31,734 bases of DNA, from contig CAAGAW010000012.1 in the NCBI GenBank assembly GCA_900767465.1, positions 1 to 31,734 on the forward strand, written 5' to 3'. Below the pieces are notes generated by a model. The model searched no databases, was not told the DNA's origin, and worked only from the letters and a program-made list of their open reading frames with translations. The first letter of the stretch is position 1. Each line of letters begins with the position of its first letter. Origin of the DNA: Clostridia bacterium (lineage in GTDB: Bacteria > Bacillota > Clostridia > Christensenellales > Pumilibacteraceae). The translations under genes and the position numbers were made by a program. Shown one piece after another: positions 25,847 through 31,734 of this stretch.

Positions 25847-27727
25847 TTACTCCTCTTGACCGAAAAGACGGCAGAAGTAATAAACGGGGATTGCCGACCA
25901 GCCGTGGCAAAGACTGCCCGCGCCGTCGAAATCTGCCGCGCCGAGTTCGGTCTCCCAGAACGTAGTCGCGCCCTTATCGAGCATGTGAAGATACTTCCTT
26001 TTAATGTCGGCAAGAATAAAGTCGCGGTACTTGTCGCCGAACGACAAAAGCGCGTCGTAAAAATAGGTGTTCATAGACAGCGTTACGGGTATAAGCGTAT
26101 CGTCAGAAACGATTTTTTCGGCGAGTTTTTCGTCGCCCGCTCCCGCCAGAATCGCTATCGCATTACATAATACGCTCGATCGCGGATCGACGGTACTCAG
26201 CGTAAATTCGCCCTTTTCGGCGTTAAACAACGTTTCGCGGATTCCGCGCACCGTCCGTGAGGTATCGGTTGTCGTTCCGAAAATTTCGTCGCAGGCGCGT
26301 GCGGCGAGAACGTACGCCGAATTCAGGATCGTGTCGTACCGCTTTACGAACGGATCGGATTCGGTGCGGCTTAAATCGGCGTCGTTGCCGCTTCCGTCCG
26401 ACCACTCGTAAAAATTCCAGTACGGGTACGGAAAACTCGCTATAAGTCCGTTGCTTTCCACCCGCGCGGAAAACGTTTTCATAATCGTTTTTATTACGTC
26501 GCCCACTTCCGCGAGAATCGCCTTATCGCCCGAATAGCGGATATATTCCGCGACCTGAACGGGATAAATCAGCGAGAAAAACGGTATCGCGTGGTTGCCG
26601 CCTCTCATCGGGAAACACAGCGTAAGCAAGCCGTCGTAAAGCCCTTTTGCGATAAGAAGAAGGTTTTGCCGCTGGAACGCGAACCCCTCGAACGCGTAGT
26701 ACCCGCAAAGCATCTGATTACGGCTGTCGAGCGTGTACAAAGCCTGTTCGCGCCACGGGCAATCCTCGTAGTGATCGTGCATCGAGCAAAGAAGCGTATA
26801 TACGGATACGTCGTAAATTTTTTGAAAGTCGCTATCGTCGAACTTGCGGACTTTTTTAGTCACCGCGCGCTCGACGGGAATGAGCGTAAGCGACGTAACG
26901 GTCGCGCCCTCGCCTACCGCCTCAATATACCTTCCCGCGAACCGACGGAAAAGTCCGTCGAAAACGTTTTTGCCCTTGCGGCATTTAATCGTTACCGAAA
27001 AATCGCGATCGCCGATAATCCGCGCGACCCTGCCGTCACGCAGATGTTCGCCGTAAGTAATCGTAAGTTCGGTTTCGCGGGCGCAATCCGCCTCGAAGTG
27101 CAGATACCCGACCGTTTCCTTTCCCAGGTCTGACGAATACCCGAAATCGGTTTTCGTAAGCGTTGCGGGCGCGGGCGGAAACAAAACCTGATCCGCTTTT
27201 TCGCGGTCGATTTCCCACTCGTAAGCCGTAACTTCGCCGTACTCGGTCGCGGGCGCGTAAACCTCTTGACCTTCGCGCGTAAGGTCGTAGGCGTAACCGT
27301 AACCGAGTTGACTCGTTATGCGTTTGCATCTGCCGCTTTCGTAACCCGTCACGACGGCGCACGAAATATTTTTTCCGCTTTCAAGAAGCATAACGCCGCC
27401 CGCCGCGAGTCTGAACGCCACAAACGCGTCGAGATTCATACCCGTCTGACTGTCGAGTCCCTGATGCCACACGGTTATTTCGAGTTCGCCGCCTCTCTTT
27501 GCCTCGTCCGTTACGTCGAACGTGCGGTAAGGAGTTGCGAACGGGTAATTCTGGCACGCGCCGAACGCGACGATTCTGCCGTTTATCCGACAAGTAAAAA
27601 TGCTGTCGCACGCAACGTAAAGAACGGTTTTGCCGTCGCCCGCCGCGAACTTACCCTTAAAAGTCAGATATCTGTCCGAACCGGTAACGTTTCCGTCCCA
27701 GATTTTCGTCATCGTTAGCGTTTGCAT
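25847..27727 (-). CDS. alpha-L-rhamnosidase-like protein (GH78-type, intracellular)
   Basis: This 626-residue protein has a beta-rich N-terminal region (about 1-290, including GELEITVWHQGLDSQTGMN and the FRRFAGRYIEA segment) and an alpha/alpha six-hairpin catalytic region (about 300-600). The family motif appears as EDCPWREQALYTLDSRNQ (near 321-338), where the Glu after Arg is the candidate general acid, and the C-terminal GAGSLCHGWSAIPVYYFCRLFG matches GH78. It lacks a signal peptide, so it probably trims rhamnose or a related sugar from imported oligosaccharides. It is shorter than many rhamnosidases, consistent with fewer accessory beta-domains. The ATG at 27727 has a GAGAGGG site; MTKIWDG at 27712 is a less likely start. 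It has its own promoter and terminator. Confidence 0.88.
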   Translation of the reverse strand: MQTLTMTKIWDGNVTGSDRYLTFKGKFAAGDGKTVLYVACDSIFTCRINGRIVAFGACQNYPFATPYRTFDVTDEAKRGGELEITVWHQGLDSQTGMNLDAFVAFRLAAGGVMLLESGKNISCAVVTGYESGRCKRITSQLGYGYAYDLTREGQEVYAPATEYGEVTAYEWEIDREKADQVLFPPAPATLTKTDFGYSSDLGKETVGYLHFEADCARETELTITYGEHLRDGRVARIIGDRDFSVTIKCRKGKNVFDGLFRRFAGRYIEAVGEGATVTSLTLIPVERAVTKKVRKFDDSDFQKIYDVSVYTLLCSMHDHYEDCPWREQALYTLDSRNQMLCGYYAFEGFAFQRQNLLLIAKGLYDGLLTLCFPMRGGNHAIPFFSLIYPVQVAEYIRYSGDKAILAEVGDVIKTIMKTFSARVESNGLIASFPYPYWNFYEWSDGSGNDADLSRTESDPFVKRYDTILNSAYVLAARACDEIFGTTTDTSRTVRGIRETLFNAEKGEFTLSTVDPRSSVLCNAIAILAGAGDEKLAEKIVSDDTLIPVTLSMNTYFYDALLSFGDKYRDFILADIKRKYLHMLDKGATTFWETELGAADFDGAGSLCHGWSAIPVYYFCRLFGQEE

Positions 27728-27755
27728 GTTTTACCCTCTCCGCCGTTTTTTCGGT

Positions 27756-27784
27756 ATTATATCACGCGGGGCGCGACTTGTCAA
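27756..27784 (-). promoter_or_regulatory. promoter of the rhamnosidase-like gene
   Basis: On the minus strand TTGACA (27779-27784), 17 bases, then TATAAT (27756-27761), about 28 bases before the ATG. Confidence 0.9.
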
Positions 27785-27871
27785 CGTCTTTTTTCGCGAT
27801 AAAGTTTGCAAAACCCGCAAAAAATTTCGCGGTAAAATAACTCGCCTGTCGCAAAAACGCGCATACGTATA

Positions 27872-27906
27872 TAAAAAACGACGACCGCAAGCAAATTTTG
27901 CGGTCG
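27872..27906 (-). terminator. intrinsic terminator of the GH20-like gene
   Basis: On the minus strand CGACCGCAA (27898-27906) pairs perfectly with TTGCGGTCG (27882-27890), loop of 7, followed shortly by six Ts (27878-27873). Confidence 0.9.
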
Positions 27907-27924
27907 CCAAAAGACGTTTTTCGT

Positions 27925-29514
27925 TTATTTTTCTTCGTTGAAAAGTTCTTTAAGCCGCGAAAGAAGTACGGGCGAATACGTACATCCGATTTCGTCGAGT
28001 TTCGCGCGGATCGGCGCGATCTGCCCTTTGCGGAAGATTTCGTTTTTTATCGAAGCGAAAGTATCCGTATCGTTTTGTCTCGGCGGAACGACGCTTCCGA
28101 ACAGTTCGGTTACGTCGTAGTTTTCGGGCGTTTGCGCACCGAACATCGCGCGGGTAAGCGCGCGGCGGTACTCGTCGCCGTATGCGGTAAGTTCGACGTT
28201 CCACTCTCTGTCGAGCATAAGCGCGGTCGCAAAGGTAAACGAGGTGAGATAATGCGTGTTTTTAGGATTGCCGTACTCCCACGCGCACGTTTCCGCGCCG
28301 ATAACGTTCTCGCTGTTTTCGCCCGGATCGGGGTTTTTATTCCATACGAAACCGCCCGCGCGTTCGGGATTGAAGTACTCGGGCCTGTCGACGTACTCGT
28401 ATTTTAGCGCGGAATTTATAACGCGGAAGCCGCTTGAGACGAGTTTTTCGTAACTGCACCCTTCCCACGGACCTCTCCCGGGAGCCGCTATCGTCCAGTA
28501 CTGAACGATTATATCTTTCGGGAGCGGCACGGGGTGCGAAACGTCGATTTCGTCGTTCCACATAATCATCGTCTTGCCCTTCGCCGCCAAAATATCGTGC
28601 ATACGGCGCATCGCGTAATAATAAAGGTTCTGAATCGTCGGCTCGAAACCTTCCTTTCCGGCACGGTCGCGGCAAGTTTTGCAAACGTCGTAATGGCAAT
28701 GATAATTCCAGTCCGGAAAGTCCTCGAACATAATCTCGTCGCCGCCGACGTGGAAATATTTTCCCTTGAAAATTTCGCAAACCTCATCGACAAGGCGCGA
28801 AAAAACCGTATACGTATGCTCGTTTCCCGCGCATACGCAAGCGGGACTGGGGTCGGGAAGGTCGGTAACGCAACGGATTTCGGGATCGAGTTGCCATAGT
28901 CCGGACGCGTGCGACGGAATTTCGAGTTCGGGGATAACTTCTATTCCGAGAGCCTCGCAATAATCGTTTATCTCTTTAAGATAACTCTTGTCGCCCCGAT
29001 CGGTGCCGTTGATCTGTCCGTTAAACGCGAGCACGGACGAAACGTAGCACGTTCCCGCTGCGTCCATAAGGTGAAGGTGAACGTAATTACACTTGAAAAG
29101 CGCAAGCCGCCGGATATCCTCTTTAAGCCTTTCTTTGTCCGGAATACCGCGCGCAAGGTCGATAAGCACCGATCGGAACCCGCAGTCGGGCGCGTCCTCG
29201 ATTTCGCAGACGGGCAGAAAAAAGCCCTTTTCGTCCTTTTCGAGAAGTTGGACGAGCGTAGCCGCGGCGTTCCTCGCTCCAAGCCGGTCGGAAAAGCGGA
29301 CGATAACGTCGCCGCCCGCGCTTATCGTATAAGCCTCGCTTTTAAGGTTTTCGTCGCGGACTAACGTAATTTTACCTTTGCCCTCGCCCGACGGATAAAA
29401 TTCGGACAGAAAGTTTGCGACAAAGCCCACTTCGTCGCCCGAAACGATTATTTTTTCGCCGAGAGGTATTCTCCGCGCGCCGATCGTTTCTTTTTTAACT
29501 CTCGGTATTATCAT
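27925..29514 (-). CDS. GH20-family beta-hexosaminidase-like enzyme (intracellular)
   Basis: This 529-residue protein has the GH20 order: an N-terminal GH20b-like domain (about 15-105, with ARNAAATLVQLL), then the barrel starting with CGFRSVLIDLARGIP, FKCNYVHLHLMD, IEVIPELEIPSHA (near 190-204), and the catalytic acid pair Asp259-Glu260 in KYFHVGGDEI. Later barrel motifs are MIMWNDEID and IIVQYWT. The family removes terminal N-acetylhexosamine with substrate assistance. No signal peptide, so it is cytosolic. It has an AAGGAG site, a promoter immediately upstream and a strong terminator. The active-site Asp-Glu pair is intact, but the specificity (GlcNAc or GalNAc) is unknown. Confidence 0.92.
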   Translation of the reverse strand: MIIPRVKKETIGARRIPLGEKIIVSGDEVGFVANFLSEFYPSGEGKGKITLVRDENLKSEAYTISAGGDVIVRFSDRLGARNAAATLVQLLEKDEKGFFLPVCEIEDAPDCGFRSVLIDLARGIPDKERLKEDIRRLALFKCNYVHLHLMDAAGTCYVSSVLAFNGQINGTDRGDKSYLKEINDYCEALGIEVIPELEIPSHASGLWQLDPEIRCVTDLPDPSPACVCAGNEHTYTVFSRLVDEVCEIFKGKYFHVGGDEIMFEDFPDWNYHCHYDVCKTCRDRAGKEGFEPTIQNLYYYAMRRMHDILAAKGKTMIMWNDEIDVSHPVPLPKDIIVQYWTIAAPGRGPWEGCSYEKLVSSGFRVINSALKYEYVDRPEYFNPERAGGFVWNKNPDPGENSENVIGAETCAWEYGNPKNTHYLTSFTFATALMLDREWNVELTAYGDEYRRALTRAMFGAQTPENYDVTELFGSVVPPRQNDTDTFASIKNEIFRKGQIAPIRAKLDEIGCTYSPVLLSRLKELFNEEK

Positions 29515-29551
29515 GGTTTTCTCCTTGCGTAAGTTTTCGTAACTCGTGTAA

Positions 29552-29581
29552 ATTATACCCCGCCTTGCCGTAAAAAGTCAA
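29552..29581 (-). promoter_or_regulatory. promoter of the GH20-like gene
   Basis: On the minus strand TTGACT (29576-29581), 18 bases, then TATAAT (29552-29557), about 38 bases before the ATG at 29514. It lies 20 bases after the stop codon of the DUF4838 gene, with no clear terminator between, so the genes could also be co-transcribed. Confidence 0.85.
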
Positions 29582-29600
29582 CGAAAAAGCGGGGGTAAAA

Positions 29601-31502
29601 TCAGACGTAAGAACGCTGAACCGTATCGTGGTTGAACGCCTCGCCGCTGCACTGATTATCCACGGTGTAGTTCCACTTCGCGGGCGACAGCGAGTAATTT
29701 TCGAACATGTCGGTAGTCGGTTTCATTCCGATAAACGTGGTGTATTTCATCCAGTAGCGGCGCATTTTTACGCAAAGAAGTTCGTTGCGCGCGATAACTT
29801 CCGCTTTTTCTTCTTCCGTTCCGTTTTCGAGAATTGCGTCCATATTCGCAAACAGGTCGTACCACAACAGTCCGGTGCGGATTATGTCGATCCGCTCGTA
29901 GTACTTCGCGTTTTTGCCGCCCGATCCGGCTTGCGCTTCGTCAAGCAGGCGGTTAAGCGTGTCGAGTATCCGCCGTTCGTCCTTTTTCGGGAAAATAAGC
30001 CCCTGAAAAAGATTGCCGTCGGGATTGCGGACGAACTCGCCTTTGTCGTTCATCATCGTCGCATTGAAACTGTCGAGGTGATACCCGATCGCTTCGTCCT
30101 GATAGAATTCGATAAACTCGCGGATTTTCCGCCAGCCCGCTCCGTAAAATCCTTGCAAAAATTCGTCGATGTGGCGGTTGTACTCCGCCTCCGACATATA
30201 CGGGTTCCAGCAGAGTTTTGAAAACAGATAAAGCCGCAATTCTTCCATGGTCGGTTGCATCGTCGAAAATATGTTGAGTTCGGCGTAAATCCCCTTTACT
30301 CCCGCGTCCGCATAGCAACGCATATTGTCGCGCAGATACCGGATATCGGGCAGCATGAGCATAGCGTACGACAGACACGCGCGGTAGTCGTAAATAAAGA
30401 AATTGTCGCAAATTCGTCCTACCGTTTTAAGTTTTTCGAGTATTTTCACGTTCGGCAAGCACCTCGGATCGTCGAGCGCGTGACGATGGCAAACCCTCGG
30501 GCAGTACTGAACGAGCACGTTTTTCGCGGCGCGCGTTTTCAGATTCGCGTCGGCGGTTTTTTCGTAGCAGTACGTGTGAATTTTCACCTTCGGGAACTCT
30601 TTGCCGACTATCTTCGCGGCCTGATTCACGAAGCGCAAAAGCGTTCCGAAATAACCGTACTTTTTATACGATTCGCGGCAGGACGGACACTGACAAAAAA
30701 TCGCGCTGTCCGATTGCGAAAGCGAAATAAAATCGGCGTAATTTTTGCGCAGCATTGCAAGCATTTTTTCGGCAACGAACGGTACGAGATCGGGATTCGT
30801 AAGGCAAAGTTGCGGTTCGGCAAGGAAATGACCGGATTCGTTTTTAACGCGTTTTCCGTCGATTTCGGCAAAAAAATCGGGGTGCGAGTCGTAGTACGTC
30901 CGGCTCGGGACGAGTACGGCGAAACTATGCCCCGCCTCGCCGCAGAACCTATGCCCGCCGCCCCACTCTTCGTCGAAATTATGCAGTCCCCACGATTCGG
31001 CGTTTAGTCTGAATTTGAGGAAATCGCGGTTGCGCGAGCAGGCGTACGTAAATCCGTCGCGGTAGTAAAGCGCGGGCGTTTCGGACACGTAAAAATCCGC
31101 GCCGATCGTCTTGTCCGTATCGTCGAACAACATTTCTTCGCCGCTCATATACTCGCCGCGCTCGAATCCTTTTCCCGCGAACTCAGCGGAAAAAAAGCGA
31201 TAACCCATGCGCTCGATAAAGTCGTAAACGGCGTAGATTATGCCTCTGCCGTTGCGCGCGGAAAACTTCAGACCGTTTGTGTACGGAGCAATGATAAATC
31301 CGTCGTCGAAGCGATCCTCTTTCGGCTGAACGTAAAGGTAGAGTCCGTTTTTTCCGCCGTGCGCTATATCGAGCGATTCGCCCGTCATTTTATAAAGGTA
31401 TTCGCGAAGTTCGTTTGCCGCAAAATTTTCGGGTTTGCCCGCATTTTTCCGCAGTATGATTTTGTATTCGCGTAACGGTTTGTTGAATAAAGTAATTTTC
31501 AT
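29601..31502 (-). CDS. DUF4838 domain-containing protein (probable carbohydrate-active enzyme)
   Basis: The 633-residue protein begins MKITLFNKPLREYKI at 31502. A longer open frame would start inside the 77-bp tandem repeat, which makes it artificial. A GH20b-like N-terminal region (about 10-110: FAANELREYLYKMTGESL, GRGIIYAVYDFIERMGYRFF) precedes the DUF4838 domain (about 190-460), with the characteristic SLSQSDSAIFCQCPSCRES (C270-x-C272-P-x-C275). The C-terminal part contains ELNIFSTMQPTMEELRLYLFSKLCWNP. DUF4838 proteins occur beside glycosidases and are suspected to act on glycans; no activity is claimed here. It lacks a signal peptide. The ribosome binding site is weak, and the start lies only about 50 bases from the repeats, so its promoter may lie beyond or within them. 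Confidence 0.87.
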   Translation of the reverse strand: MKITLFNKPLREYKIILRKNAGKPENFAANELREYLYKMTGESLDIAHGGKNGLYLYVQPKEDRFDDGFIIAPYTNGLKFSARNGRGIIYAVYDFIERMGYRFFSAEFAGKGFERGEYMSGEEMLFDDTDKTIGADFYVSETPALYYRDGFTYACSRNRDFLKFRLNAESWGLHNFDEEWGGGHRFCGEAGHSFAVLVPSRTYYDSHPDFFAEIDGKRVKNESGHFLAEPQLCLTNPDLVPFVAEKMLAMLRKNYADFISLSQSDSAIFCQCPSCRESYKKYGYFGTLLRFVNQAAKIVGKEFPKVKIHTYCYEKTADANLKTRAAKNVLVQYCPRVCHRHALDDPRCLPNVKILEKLKTVGRICDNFFIYDYRACLSYAMLMLPDIRYLRDNMRCYADAGVKGIYAELNIFSTMQPTMEELRLYLFSKLCWNPYMSEAEYNRHIDEFLQGFYGAGWRKIREFIEFYQDEAIGYHLDSFNATMMNDKGEFVRNPDGNLFQGLIFPKKDERRILDTLNRLLDEAQAGSGGKNAKYYERIDIIRTGLLWYDLFANMDAILENGTEEEKAEVIARNELLCVKMRRYWMKYTTFIGMKPTTDMFENYSLSPAKWNYTVDNQCSGEAFNHDTVQRSYV

Positions 31503-31549
31503 AAAAGTAATAATTTGTTTTCGGTTTAATTTTTTGAGTGTTTGTGTAA

Positions 31550-31734
31550 GTGCGGTGAGCCACCGCAGGCAAGCGTTTGAGGATATTCGTGTACTCTTGT
31601 CTGCGTTTCTGCCGCAGGGGATTTCTCGGCGGTGAGCCACCGCGGGCGAGTATTTGAGGATATTCGTGTACTCTTGTCTGCGTTTCTGCCGCAGGGGATT
31701 TCTCGGCGGTGAGCCACCGCGGGCGAGTATTTGA
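31550..31734. repeat. 77-bp tandem repeat at the window end
   Basis: The unit (CGGCGGTGAGCCACCGCGGG at the start) occurs at about 31550-31626, 31627-31703 and partly at 31704-31734, where the window ends; the first copy has a few changes. The unit includes an inverted GCGGTGAGCCACCGC and the GCCGCAGGGGATTTCTCGG element, shared with clusters at 9.0-9.6, 22.7 and 24.1 kb. The period is not a multiple of three, which argues against coding. Confidence 0.92.

Noticed and set aside
31503..31640. An N-terminal extension of the DUF4838 protein
   Set aside because: The extra 46 codons come from the 77-bp tandem repeat, whose period is not a multiple of three; family similarity begins at the ATG at 31502.

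Overview
The window looks like a piece of a Gram-positive, Clostridia-like gut anaerobe. The evidence is a Bacillota-type 23S rRNA leader, LplB/LplC-type sugar permeases, lipoproteins, strong GGAGG-type ribosome binding sites, near-consensus TTGACA-17/18-TATAAT promoters, rubredoxin, an Nbp35/Mrp ATPase and several glycosidases. Coding GC is moderate to high (many gcg/cga/gac codons). A Christensenellales-like lineage is a guess from overall style, not something the sequence proves.

Layout. Positions 1-2586 hold most of a 23S rRNA gene on the minus strand (its 3' end is outside the window). It has its own UP-element promoter at about 2914-2985 and no 16S gene upstream. Next come, all on the minus strand, a CorC/CNNM-type membrane protein (3421-4698), an acyl carrier protein (5009-5227) and a three-gene operon of Na/Pi cotransporter, degenerate ribokinase-like protein and PHP phosphoesterase (8432 down to 5329). 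A small basic protein (8627-8968, plus) precedes a repeat-filled gap (about 9021-9581). A cytosolic-type M14 carboxypeptidase (minus) and a glycerol-1-phosphate dehydrogenase (plus) diverge from about 10.8-11.0 kb.

The central feature is a 10-kb minus-strand operon, 22399 down to 12455. Its genes in order are a duplicated CBM-like/helical-repeat membrane-anchored surface protein, LplB-type permease, LplC-type permease, solute-binding lipoprotein, a second membrane-anchored surface protein with Asp/Cys repeats, a beta-propeller-like lipoprotein and a nucleoside hydrolase. It ends at a bidirectional terminator (about 12402-12437). The genes overlap or lie within about 35 bases of each other. 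The apparent promoter has nine consecutive Gs in its 18-base spacer, and a 21-bp-spaced direct repeat just upstream that could bind the divergently encoded AraC/cupin regulator (22951-23736). The operon therefore looks like a carbohydrate (or ribosylated compound) capture and import system that may be switched by strand slippage and controlled by AraC. No ABC ATPase is present, so a shared MsmK-like ATPase elsewhere is presumed.

After AraC come another repeat cluster, an Nbp35/Mrp ATPase and a rubredoxin (plus), then three intracellular glycan enzymes on the minus strand: GH78-like rhamnosidase, GH20-like hexosaminidase and a DUF4838 protein. The two with visible promoters are separate transcription units. 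They have no signal peptides, so they probably act on imported oligosaccharides. The window ends in a 77-bp tandem repeat related to the interspersed repeats that fill most of the long intergenic gaps.
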